64,000 bases of DNA. It comes from Alisma plantago-aquatica. Taxonomy: Eukaryota; Streptophyta; Magnoliopsida; Alismatales; Alismataceae. The stretch spans positions 1,534,999,072 to 1,535,063,071 of the forward strand of contig OY856409.1 in NCBI GenBank assembly GCA_963693085.1, written 5' to 3'. Position numbers and translations under genes: made by a program. Numbering within the stretch: the stretch's first letter is position 1; each line of letters opens with the position of its first letter. The notes under the pieces were generated by a model that saw nothing but the letters and a program-made list of their open reading frames with translations, ran no database searches and was not told where the DNA came from. Below, one piece after another: positions 23,628-35,908 of the stretch.

Positions 23628-24687
23628 TTTTTTGGGGAAATTTGGGTAAATATATTCCAAACCCCTAAACGGGGACAAAGTTACAAATCACATCCAACAT
23701 GTGACTAAGAAACATAAAAGGAAAGGAATTACAACAAATCCCAATTCCTAGCTACTACAGGAGTAATATTAAGCTTTGAACTATGAATTTGATAGTGGTA
23801 TTTAATGTCCCTAGCAAGCTGCGAGAAAATCATAATGAAATCTGACGAGCCTCCATTGTGTAGTCTTTTATTTCTTTCCATCCAAATCGGATATACTGCA
23901 CCAGTAATAGCCCAAAGCTCCATTATGTTTAGATCTGGAACCAATGTTCGCAAGACATGCATGAAGTGAATACGAAGACCTGATGTTAAGTTTTAATTGA
24001 GCTCGACCCCAAATATAACGCCAAAACTTGCATTTCTCAAACAGATGTTGAACTGAGTCTGATTCTTGATGACAAAGCAAACATGGTGGTACTGGAATTC
24101 CAGACCATGAGCTGATCCTCTCATGTGTGGGTAGAATATTCTTAAGAGCTCTGAAGGAGGTGAGACTCCATCTAGGGTAGTACTTCCATTGCCATAAATT
24201 ACTATAAGCAATATCAATGGGTTGTTTTTGTCGAATATTATCCCAAACAGCCGAGTCATCCACGCTATAGAGGGAGGGTCTAAGGAGAGACATCCGCCTG
24301 TAACTAGTAGAACCCATATTATATCGCACAACAGTAGCAAAATGAGCACTGTACCTTCTGGTCATCCAAGACGTCCATATGCTTTGTGAGTCAAATAGCT
24401 TTTTAACCCTTTTCAACGTGTAGTAATCAGCTAGTTCATGCAGATGTTTGAGACCCAGTCCACCTTCATCTGTAGGAAAAGCTAGCTTAGTCCAGCTAGA
24501 TGGGTGTGTAGAGCTGCCCCAGAGAAAGTCCGATAAGAGAATTTCCATTCTACTTAGAACGGCAGAGGGAATCTCGCCCATTCGCATCCAATAACAGATC
24601 AGCCCCATTGCAAAGTGTTTGATGAGCATTAGACATCCAGCCATAGAGATTTTGGAACCAGGCCACCTTTGTATCATATCTCTAAGA
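23628..24687 (-). mobile_element. LINE (L1-type), 5'-truncated, zf-RVT part
   Basis: Flanked by perfect 14-bp duplications TTTTTTGTACTCTT (23614-23627 and 24688-24701). The 3' end is at the left: poly(T) then GGGGAAATTTGGG on the plus strand, i.e. CCCCAAAAAAAA on the LINE strand. The main ORF (24677 to 23868, minus) encodes the region after reverse transcriptase: LSDFLWGSS, TDEGGLGLKHL, and a zinc finger CLLCHQESDSVQHLFEKC of the zf-RVT family common in plant L1 polyproteins. No reverse transcriptase core is present because of 5' truncation, the usual result of target-primed reverse transcription. It interrupts a CACTA exon. Confidence 0.9.
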
Positions 24688-27600
24688 TTTTTTGTACTCT
24701 TGTAAAGCCCTACATATGTTAATGTAACCCATTAAATTTCATAATTAAAAATTAATGTAGTAATAGATGTTAACAGATATAAAAACATAAAATACTTCTC
24801 ACGAGAATAATGGACTTTTAATTGCATGTCCATAAAATGTAGCCAACTCATTCCCCGTAGGATCTAGATAATAGACAGTGAACGTCTTGGGGACAATAAC
24901 TAGTAACTCCCAATACCTACCCCTATAGGTAAGAAAGTTAAAAATTAATAACTCAACATCCACAATAAAAATGTAATTTTCTTAAGTCCAAATTTTAAAC
25001 AAACTTACTCAACATTGAATGGAGCTATTATCATAGTCTTCTTATTTTTACCAAAATATTCAAAAGCATCAAAACAGTATGAAGTAACAGAAGAAGGGTA
25101 TGTATATACAAGACTAATCAAAGATGGAACCAAAAATCCCACATGGGAAAATCCAAAATTTGTACATATGTTGTGTAAGTGGCTGTAAAACATGTATTAC
25201 ATATGCATTAATATATAAGAAACCAGATCATCGTATATAAAACAAGGCATATGGATATATAAACAAGATCTCACCATATCCACAGCTCTATCATAGTTGT
25301 GTTCAGCCATTCATAACTAAACAACTCCAAAATATCTTGTATAAATATCTTGTTTTCGTATGATTGAAATGCATTAATACCTATGCATTAATACATATGT
25401 ATGTATGCATAACTTGTATTACATATGTATTAATGTGTATGCTAAACTTGTTTAAATAGATTGTTATCGTATGATTTACCTACAACATCCCCCGGAATAG
25501 TAACAATTATAGGGAAATTTGTATCATGTTTGCCGATCCATATTGCCACACCCCTACAATTAGGACCTATCGAGGCGTGTAGGTCACTTGGAAGCTAACT
25601 TGGTAGTCGAGGAGGTGGAGGTTGAGATGTAGAGGGTCTCGTCTTTTTGACCTGTATATATAATTTTAGATCAATTGACTCATATATATACACTAACAAA
25701 TTAAACTAATGGAAATCTATCATACAATATTAGTATAGAGGACATCCACTTTGGGCCACAATATCACTCTGCCTACTGCCTCACCAAGTGTTTCAACATC
25801 TGGGTGTGCATGAGGCAGTGCAAGATCTGTCCAGTCGGGGAATACATGTATCAGGCTTACACGTACCACAACATCTGGTACTAGATAATCATGAAACATG
25901 CACCCTTTAAGGGGTGGATAAGCCGATGCCTCTACAACGATATATTATTGACTTTTTAGTCGACATGGCTTCAACCCCTACAAATTTACGTAAAGAATGT
26001 TATATGCATATATACACAAACATATCATCTTGAACAGACTACCTATTATGTCATAAAAATACTTACAGAGGACGTGCTAGGTGGTGGGTCTACATTATTA
26101 CTCCCAACTACTTCTACAGTAGGAGAAGAGTGGCCCACCACAGGTACTATCTGAGTGGCAGGCTGAGACGTCTGCCACTTCACCATTACTTCTTAGATTA
26201 TCTTCTCAATTAACGAATCTACATATACATGGATAAAAGAAATGCTAGCTTCTGATTATTGAATTCCCTTTTATAATAACATTCTAAAATAAGAATAGGT
26301 TACCTCAGCTTGTGAAAGTCCCGCTTTTGGGACAGGTTTGTGTTGGGGTGGCCTAAAGAATACTTTGATGCCCACACCAGCACCTGCACCCCGAACACGT
26401 CCAGAATGCTCTGGGTTACCTGGAGAAACTCTCAATTCATCCCTTGTGCCCTGAGGGATGAACTTGCCTTCCTTCCTCTGCTCGTGCAGCTCCTGCTAAT
26501 CACCATCAACAAAAATTAGTAAGTAAACAAAATAATAATAAATACTGATTGATTGCTCTAAGAGTTGATTTTTACCATTTTTGCAGCCGCCTCAATAGTT
26601 GTGGACTTCGATGTGTCTCCCTTCTTATTTTGCCTCCCAGATATCCACATAGCATGGCGAGGAAGAGGTGCAGGAGCAGTAGTAGAGGACTTTGCAGTCT
26701 TCTGAGTAGCAGTAGGATGAGCAAACTCAGCTTGTAGTCTTTGGCGAACACCTGCATATCCTCTTGGACCCATTGTGTGGTCGTGCACATTCAGTGCACG
26801 CCTTGCTCTTTGCGCCTCACTGAGGGCCTAGTCAGTTAGCACATTGATTTGGTTAGTAACACTAAAGGTTAGTCTTGAATAGGTGAATACATAAAAATGT
26901 ATATTAATTAAATTGGGAGTGACGTTTAATACCTTGAATTCATCTATTTTTCTTTGGGTAACAAATGCATCCCAGTCTTTGGGGTCCAGGTTGTTCCATT
27001 GCTTTGTGGCTTCCTTCTGCCTAAATTTATTTCTTAAAGAGAATACAAACAAAAATTATTAGTGTAGAGTTAGTGAAATAGTGATCAATTTCTTGAATTG
27101 GAAATCAAACAAGAACCTCTTATCAGCATCCTGTATGTAATCTCGAGTGATATTGATCCTATAGTTCCTCAGGACCCTCCCACAGTGTTGCATCACATAT
27201 TTATGATGTAGCTTTTCATCCAGATCAAATATGTTCTGCAAGTTAAATAGAATTGCTATTAACTAGTATCCTAAAAATTAGTAATCTACAAAAATAGAAT
27301 TACAAATAATAATAACTCACGCATAGTTCCTTCCATATGTGGCCTTTCTTCCCCTTAGGAACTTTATGCTAGGATTCTAGGATAGGACTGTAATGGCTGC
27401 AAGTAAGAGCCCCAAGATATGAAACAAATTAGTTGTGGTTCACTCCATATGGATTTCCTGCATGATCGAAATCCACAGCCAATTTGCGTCCATTGACCCT
27501 TTGCTGTATTAACTTGTGTTGACCTAGAGGTTATACATTACCTATATTTTGATAATGACTTAACCATTCCACTCATATGTATCTAATATGTGCGTTTAAG

Positions 27601-27842
27601 ATTGTTTGCAGGAATTAGGTACATGAAAAGGATCATATATACAAAGCCCTAGAATGGGCCAAGTGCAAGCCAAAATGACTACAAGTGTGCATTTTAGGAT
27701 TTCTATGTAAACTACCTTAGAACATCAATGTAATCACTTGTGATGATGAATTAGCTTGTAACTTAGAAGAGAAAAATGTTTGGGACAAAATTCACCAAGT
27801 GCTAATCACTTTTATTGCAAATTAGAAAATCAATTATAGGAA

Positions 27843-28085
27843 CCTGGTCGGTCGAGTTCCCCTAGCCTGAAACTCGACCGATCAACCTTGGTCGATTTTC
27901 TGAAGATTGCATCGGTCGAGTTGTGCACTCACAGAACTCGACCGATCGGGTAGCAGGCCATTTCCAATTGAAATGGTCGGTCGAGTTTCCTCAGGACAAA
28001 CTCGACCGATCCTTTAAACATCAGTTTGCCTCCTACTTGATCGGTCAAGTTACACCCATTATAACTCGACTGATTGCACTGTACG
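27843..28085 (+). repeat. Array of short hairpins CGGTCGAGTT...AACTCGACCG in SIRE U3
   Basis: Four inverted-repeat units with 10-14 base loops: GGTCGAGTTCCCC with GAAACTCGACCG, then TCGGTCGAGTTGTGC with GAACTCGACCGATC, TCGGTCGAGTTTCC with AAACTCGACCGATCC, and a more decayed fourth unit TCGGTCAAGTTAC with TAACTCGACTGATT. The same array is in the 3' LTR at about 57028-57267. It sits 130-370 bp upstream of the TATA box. Confidence 0.85.
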
Positions 28086-28212
28086 AAATTTGCAGAAAAA
28101 GTAATATGACCTTTGGTGAATTGTTTTGGGCAAAAATATAGCCGTTTTCTTGAAGGAAATACGACTAGTTTTGCACCCCAAGTGTCCCACAACATAAAGG
28201 GCCACCCTTAAC

Positions 28213-28220
28213 TATAAATA
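28213..28220 (+). promoter_or_regulatory. SIRE LTR TATA box
   Basis: CTATAAATAGA context, with the counterpart at 57395-57402 in the 3' LTR. Its distance from the hairpin array and the following pyrimidine-rich stretch suggest the pol II start for the genomic RNA. Confidence 0.7.
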
Positions 28221-29056
28221 GAACCTCTTGGACTTCATTCCAAGCTGCTCTTCCATTACAAACTTGGTTCTATCTTAGTTGAGAGTGTTCCAAGCCCTTG
28301 AGCCCCTTTCTCTCTCTACCTTCAAGACAAATTCGTGAGTTAAGAGTGAGTTAGGTCCATGTGTATGAGAGCTATCCTTTGTGTTATGTAAATCTCTCTC
28401 TTCTCTCTTCCTACCTCCAAATCCAATTGAAGATTGATTGAAGCTACTTCTCCAAGTGAAAGAGGAGTCATTGTTGTTCTTCTCCGAGTGAAGGGGAAGA
28501 TGTGTTGCTGATCTTCAAGAGTGAAGATAGCTCGTTGCTCCAGGTGCCTTGGTGAAGGGAAAACATGGAGAAGCTCTCCAAGTGAAGGAGAGGTGCAAGG
28601 CAAAGCTCAAGTGAGATAGGTAAATCCTGCAAGGCTAAAGACAAATATAAGATTGGGTAAGTCCTTTGAAGAAGGCTGAAGAATCTTGCTTTGTGGGTAA
28701 GTCCTTGGATAGGTAGAAGATCTTAGCTTGAGAAATTCAGCCCTTGGTTGTATGGTTTATGTTTCTTGTAATCTTATAGTGATATATAAGAGAACCAAGT
28801 TGCAAATCCTAGAGTCTAACCAACTCTAGGTAGTGGATTGACATCGTTCCTAAGTTTAGGACGTGGAACCACTCTAAACCACCTATCCAAGTGCATGCTA
28901 TTCATTATCTCTTATCCTTGCTTTGTATGCTAGAATAGGACATCAAATTGTTGATTGCTTTAGTTTTTACACTACGATTAAATTGGTGGTCTAATAGATT
29001 TTATGAAGTGTGTGTAGCTCTATTCACCCCCCTCTAGAGCCCATTGATCCAACAAG

Positions 29057-29068
29057 TGGTATTAGAGC
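29057..29068 (+). other. SIRE primer-binding site
   Basis: TGGTATTAGAGC, two bases after the LTR, matches the initiator-methionine tRNA complement with one change (C to T). Confidence 0.85.
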
Positions 29069-30785
29069 AAGTCTTCTCCAAGCTACTTCAACAAGTAGGA
29101 GAAGATGGGCAATTCGGCTCTTGGGTCACTCAACCTTGAAGGAAGCTTCTCCATCAGACCCCCGGTCTTCGACGACACAAACTTCTTATATTAGAAGAGG
29201 AGAATGAAATTCTATCTCCAAGGGTGAGCTTCGAAATGTGGAAGATTGTCCATCTCAAGTATGAAGATCCAAAAGGGGACATCACCACATGGACGGAAGC
29301 GGAGATGAAGCGTGCTCAACTCAACGCCAAAGCCATGAGCATCATCTACGCTGCCCTTACACCATCCGAGTTCAACCGGATCTCTTCGTGGGACACGGCG
29401 CATGAGATATGGCACAAGTTGTGTGTCACCTATGAAGGGACCGAGCAAGTCAAGGAGGCTAAAGTCTATATGCTTGGTGGTCTTCTTGAGAAATTCAAGA
29501 TGGGGAAGAATGAGAGAGTAGAGAATATGTACACAAGGTTAAATGTCATCTTGAATAGCCTTGCAGCCCTTGGGAGTGTCATGGATAGAGGTACAATCAA
29601 TGCCAAGATCTTGAGATCTCTTCCAAAGAGATGGGAGCCAAAGGTCAATTCAATTGAAGAAGTCTACAAGCTAAGTGAGTTATCAACTGAGGAGCTGGTT
29701 GGTAACCTTCAAGCCCATGAACCTAGGCTTGACAAGCAAGAGGAAGAGGAGAAAAGAGAAGAGAAGGAATCAAAGAAGATAAAGGACACAACCTTCAAAG
29801 CTCAAATTGAAGAAATGGTCCGGAAACAACAACTTGCCATGAAGTCTCCCTGCCCTTCTTCAAGTGAAGATGAAGGTGTGAATGATCATGAAGCTAACTA
29901 CTCAAAATGGAAACACTTTAAGAGCAAGCCCTCCTCCTCAACTCCTAGGTGCTACGAGTGTGGTCAAAAAGGCCACTACAAGAGTGACTGCCCAAAGGCC
30001 AAGAAGAGCCATCATAAGAGCAGCCACAAGAAGGATGACAAGTACAAAAGAGAAGCAAAGTACAAGAGGAAAGACAAGCAGGAGAGAAGATCCAAAGATG
30101 CAGCTCATGCGGGATGGGAGTCTTCTTCTTCAAGCTCCTCAAGCTCCGAAGATGGAGAATGTCATCTTGCCCTCATGGCCTCTACTAGTGAAGATGTAAT
30201 TGAGGTAAGTGAGGTAAGCAAAGTAAGTGATATTAGTTTACATGAGCTATCTAAGAAAAATCTTATTGATATGCTTAATGAATGCCAATCATCTTTTGCT
30301 AAATGTAAATCTAAAAGGAAAAGATTAGGCAAAATAGTTGATGACCTTTATGCAAAAATTGACATTCTTGATAAAAATGAAAAATCACATCTTGATAGCA
30401 TAGAATCCTTGCAAGGGCAATTTCTTGACCTTGAACTTCAATACAATGGAGTAGAGGTTGAGAATGGTACATATCTTTAAACTATTGAAAATATTAAGAT
30501 AGAAAACCAAAATTGCCTAGATGAGCTTGATACTCTTAAAGCTGAAAATGTTGAACTCAAGCTTATTGATGATGCTAGGAGAGAAGAAATTTATGATTAT
30601 CAAAGAGAAATAGTTGTTCTTAAATCTGAAAATGCAAAATTGCTTGCTCAAATAAATGATTTATCTTCTAGACCTGTTTTTCCTAGAAATGAAGTTGCTA
30701 GCTTAACTCTAGAAAAAGACTCTCTTCTTACTAAATCCCTCTGTCTTGAGGCCGACCTTTTCCATACTAGAGAAGATCTTGCTAG

Positions 30786-33700
30786 TGTGATAACCTAGAT
30801 TTTTTAGTTTTAATAACTAATACAATAATTAGAGACAAGAATTCTATGTAAGATGTCAAATACCACATTGAAGAATTGGTTATTCAATCATGAATTCCTT
30901 CATCTAAACTAGGTGATTTGAGATATGATGGAGGACTATGATGCTTAATTTAATTCAATTATGAAGGAATACTCTTACTAATTGATTAATCTCTCATGAG
31001 ACCAATAATGCATTTAGTGATCTAGTGAGTAGTGAACCAATTGCTTTTGAGGAATTGTGTAGATATGAACCAATGTTAGAGTTTTGGTGTCAACTTTGAC
31101 TAATTGGCCTATCCTTTTCACATAATATAATGCCCTAAGTGTCACATGAAGGTGAACTTTAGGTATTAATGTGATTAGTCAATAACCATGCCTCACCTTC
31201 GAATTTCCTCCCCAAATTTATGCCACATCTACATCATGACATTATAAAGCTACATCTAAAATTTTGTGTCAATTGGATTATCCAGTTAAGAGATATCAAC
31301 AGTTGAATTTTGGGGAATATATTCATGCACATTGGACCCTAGACCTAAGTTGCTAGTTATGTGTGACATTTGAATGTCACGCTGTGTTGTTTTTACGGCT
31401 GGGAGCAGACACTTATGCGGCTCACACCACAACCATCTGATCTGAATGATCACAGATCAACTGTAATCGACGGCTAGGACTCTGTCTTCAACCTCCCGCA
31501 AAGAGCGGGGAAAAGAAAGGGGAACCCTACCCTCGTCCAGGCATCACCTTATCCCTCCTCGCGAAAAATCATCCGAGCAGACTGATTCCCCTCGCCAAAT
31601 CGAGGTCAAAGAGCCTGCACCTGACTCCCCTCGCCCTCAGAGCAGGGAGAACGAACTCCCCATCCTTCACTCCTCTCACAGGCGGTGGCGCCCCTTTAGG
31701 GATTTCTCACCCACACATCCTCATGCCTATTTAAGGATACCAATAGCTCTGCCCGACCTCCTTTAGTCTCCCACTCAACCCAATTTTGAAGCAACTGACC
31801 TCCGAGCACCCCCCCCCTAGTCGACCTTCCTCTCCGCAGCTGTATCACCTCAGCGGCACCGCATAGGTCTTGCCCCACCGAATACACCCTTCCTTCACCA
31901 CCGCCTCGATGCAGGGGTGCTTCCCGGCCAGCTCCCGCCCTCTCCAACGCCCTGAGCCTCTAAATCCTCGGCGCGCCGGCAACCTCCACTATCCACTTGA
32001 CGGATCAGTGACCCAGAGGGAACCACACCTCCAAATATGGTTGCCTCTCTGTGGTTGGCCTCAACAAAGGTGAGGGCAGCTTCACCTGAGCCAACAGAAC
32101 AGCTCTCAGCCGACAACGACTCGCCGGAGCTGCTCCAGGCACCTGTGTCGCGTGCAAGCAAAGGAGAAGAAGCGGGGAGAACGGGTCGTCAATCCATCGC
32201 CTAGGTGGACCAATCGTCGAACACCAAATAAGCAACCTGATCCATCCCGTGCAAAGCCTGGGATCAATGAGAGTCGTCGATCCAGTAGGATCCGGCCGTT
32301 GATCAAGGTAAAACCCTCTTCTCTTTATTTTCTTTTGTCCAAGAACTGATTTATCTTTAGAAAATCATAGAAAATGATAGGAATATCAGTTTATAGTGAA
32401 CCTATATATCATTTTCATCAGAAAAATGTGTACTATTCAAATAAAATATAACCAGGACCTGAATCAGCACCCGTTTCAAAAAGTAAGGCCTACAAGCCCT
32501 AATAACCTCTTATAGTATATTCTTTATGTAATAAATGTCAACCCTGATTTAAATCTGACTAGTGGACATCCTAAACTTGATTTGAAGTCTTGATCACCAT
32601 ATTGCTCGAAACCCTAATCCAATAGAGATAATTGACTCTATAACTATGAAACAACTTAAATCCTAGTTTTCTCTTTCTACATATGTATACCATGTACGAC
32701 TTTATATCATACCCTAACTTTTGATGATACTATATGACTTTGTACGACCCTGACACCCTAGGATCCAATTCTGATCTGTTGAATCATACTCATCCTAAAG
32801 AGATACCATTAATTATCTAAATCTATAATAGAAACCCTAAATGAGGATACTCCCTTTTTGGATAAAATGGATGTCTTCAACTAAATGAAACCAAAATATG
32901 AAGATCCGATTTTGAAACTTCATAAGTAAGATAAAAGTCATATATTATCCCTCATCTAAAACATGAGACGACGAAAGACATCATAATTCAAGAACCAACC
33001 TTAATCATGGGTCGAATGGACCAATAGTAACAAGTATACCCTTGGTTACATTTTAGGGTGATCTAATCTCTTTCTAATACTCTACGGCTTGAGGAATTCA
33101 GATCTAAAATCAAGGTACGTGGATATAATTATATGACTAGATTTGATGGATGTTAAATATATGTACTTGCTTGTTTGTACTTGAAATACATTGTTGGATG
33201 TAGATCTATATGTATTGTCATTTCCGCCTTGAACAATAAGAACACTCAAGAAAGAAAATGGAATGTAGTTACTGATGGTTCATTAATCTCCCTATTAGAG
33301 AGCGAAAGTATTAATGTTGACTAGCACCTCCCTAATGGTACAAGGTACGCGGGGAGATCCCTAATGGTACAAGGTACGCAGGGATGGGGCCCAATATTTA
33401 TGTTTGTGCTAAGTCCACCATAGTAATACATGTCCATTGAAATATGATTAATAACTTGGGATTACCTGATTTTCTGCCTTTAAATAATGTTTTCTTTCTC
33501 TTTCTTCAATTTCGAGTATTTTATATGCCAGCATAGTATAGCTCTTTAATTCCACGTACCAACTTTTGTTGATGTTTTATTTCTCGAATTTTCTAGGTTC
33601 AGAGCTAGCATGAGATAAAAGAATAGGATGTGAGCAAGTTGTACAGGTTGTACCTATTGTCTAAGATCTTATTAGCATACATGTCCAGACTTGTAAATTT

Positions 33701-33906
33701 TTCTATTCAATATGTAAATGTAATCCAAGATGTAATAATTCATATTGTATAAATATGCATGTGAATGTTGAGTATGTTATGATTGTACGTTCATGTATGC
33801 GTATTATGCTTCTGCATCGCTCTCTGATATGATTGGATGATGTTTTCGGATTCTGACCTCTCATTCCCAATATGGTTTGCAGAAATCAAAATCTGGGGAC
33901 GTCAAA
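30786..33906 (+). repeat. LARD 5' LTR
   Basis: AT-rich except for a GC-rich block at 31380-32310. TATTTAAG at 31729-31736 precedes a pyrimidine-rich stretch and is the likely TATA box. A 30-bp direct repeat (TCCCTAATGGTACAAGGTACG) occurs twice at 33330-33380. ORFs in the GC-rich block are not genes: they recur in the other LTR with no known motif. Confidence 0.88.
31729..31736 (+). promoter_or_regulatory. LARD LTR TATA-like box
   Basis: CCTATTTAAGGATACC, repeated in the 3' LTR near 36848. Directly downstream is a CT-rich leader. Confidence 0.5.
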
Positions 33907-35908
33907 GTTGGTATCAGAGCATGAACAATAGCTACACCTAACAATTGCTCACCATGAAACATTAAACCTAAATATCACCTTTCACTTTAAACCTTAGAAA
34001 CTTAGTAAGTTGTTCTATAGGAATAAGGTTTGACCTAGCCTCTAGGTTAGAACCTAGATGTTCGAGAACTAGGTTTAGACAAGTGTGAGAAACCCTTTCC
34101 ATATAGAGCTCATATGTATTGGGTAGCTACACTAGTCTACATCTCGTTCTCACCATTTCACTAGGTTACATGACACTAGACTATCTACTGTGTGTGGGAC
34201 ACTCGGTTTTGCTGATTTGGTTTTGCTTTCCAATCGGCTTGAGCCTCGAGTGTTTTCTCTGACGTCTTCTTTCTCGGAGAAAAACTATATAATATTTTAT
34301 TATATATATGTAAATATAAAAATGTGTCCCTCACACTGGAGAGTAGTTAGTGTTCATGCAATCTAAGTGAAAGGGAGTGACATCAGTCTATAAGAGAGAG
34401 TAGTCTAGATTAGATGTCTAGAGCCTTATCAAGATATGTGATACATAGAGTGGATGATAGAATGATAGTTGAAATAAGCATGTGAAAACTTATCTAAGTT
34501 TGATCTCTGATGGTATAAGTTTCCTTATAAAGGTTAAGTTGTATACTTGTTGAATCTAATTTGTAGAATTTATGCAAAAATCTCGATGATGAAAGTACAT
34601 TCCCTTTTTCTACTTAAGATAAGTTAAGTTAAGATAGAGATGAGTGTGCGTGAGCCTCAAGCTCTTTTACAAAGGAGGTACTCTAGTGTTAGGACAAGAT
34701 GTGTGGTGAACTCCAGAGAGAGTGAGACCCACAAGGAGAGGGTCAATGGACCTACCCTACAATATATGAAAATATGTGAAATGATGTGTCCTAAGCTGGG
34801 TTACTCCTAAGTAGATGAGTTGAGTCATGTTGCATGATTCAAATCTATATGCGAGAATTGGGTAAAAGAAAAGGATGGGTAGATGACCCATATGATAAAG
34901 TCAATCCTTTGGATGAGTTAGGTCCTAGCTGGAGTGACATATTTTGTGAATCTCATCATTAGTTGCAAGTGAGGTAATATATGAACTCTAGTTATGAGAG
35001 TATGATGCTTTGTGCAAAAGATACTCAACATACATGTTCTCCCTTCTTCTTCTCCTTCTTAATATATGATGATAGAAACCTCACTTGAGATATATAGATG
35101 ATTTATATATGAGGAGTCACTCGTATAGGTTTTACCTATTCTATATTCCCCCCATATCATACATGTAGTACCAAAGATTGAAATCATGATAAGTTTGACT
35201 TTTAAATATTCTCTTCCCCATCATATGAAACACGAAATATATGATTCTAAGATCATGGGGTAAACTTAGTATATTCTCTTTTTCCCTTCACATAATACAT
35301 GCAAGACATAAAAAGTTGAAATCATGAACTTGATATAAAGATATATTTTTTGGATCATAGGATATGTGATCAGAAATATAGTTTGTAACTTTGATCCTTC
35401 TCAATGTATGGTTCTAAGTTGAGTATGAATATCACACCATAGGGTGAAACCCTAATGGTCAAACATGTTACGTAAGCCTTCTTAAGAAAAATCCTAATAT
35501 TAAGGATGAAGATAAATATCCTCTAATTCTAAAATTATTGTAAGGTGTTGATCATAAAACATATTGATGATGTTAAATTTGAATAATCTAAATACCATGG
35601 CATATAGATGAATTCCTCTTGAACCTTGCAAGCATGAACAAAACTTGTATCCTTAGGGGTGATGCAATCCTAAGATATCATAATGTCATGATATGGTTAA
35701 GACATTAAGTGATGCTTCCACATAATAAGGTGGGGTGGACACACCCAAGAATCTCTAGACCCTAAGCTGACAACTTAGAGTGCATATAACTATGATGGTC
35801 TTAGAACCTAAGCAATGATGATGTATGTGAAGTTGAACTCCTAAATAGCCTCTTAAGGATGTGATTAGTTGAATTTCGAGGAGGAAATTCCAAATAAGGT
35901 GGGGTAAA
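33907..35908 (+). other. LARD internal region, non-coding
   Basis: Begins with the primer-binding site (33909-33920, perfect match to TGGTATCAGAGC) and ends with a purine-rich AATAAGGTGGGGTAAA. AAGGTGGGGTGGACACAC at 35728 is a second purine-tract-like copy. No protein motif in any frame; stops are frequent. Confidence 0.8.

Larger units (their letters stand above)
27517..29054 (+). repeat. SIRE 5' LTR
   Basis: 1538 bp, TG...CA ends, followed by two bases and the primer-binding site. U3 contains the CGGTCGAGTT inverted-repeat array (27843-28085) and a TATA box (28213). A short AAGTGAAAGAGGAG-like motif recurs several times at 28450-28600. Confidence 0.93.

Noticed and set aside
31696..32349. 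GC-rich ORFs in the LARD LTR (and the copy at 36588-37468)
   Set aside because: Overlapping in several frames, no domain text, repeated in both LTRs; best seen as LTR leader sequence.
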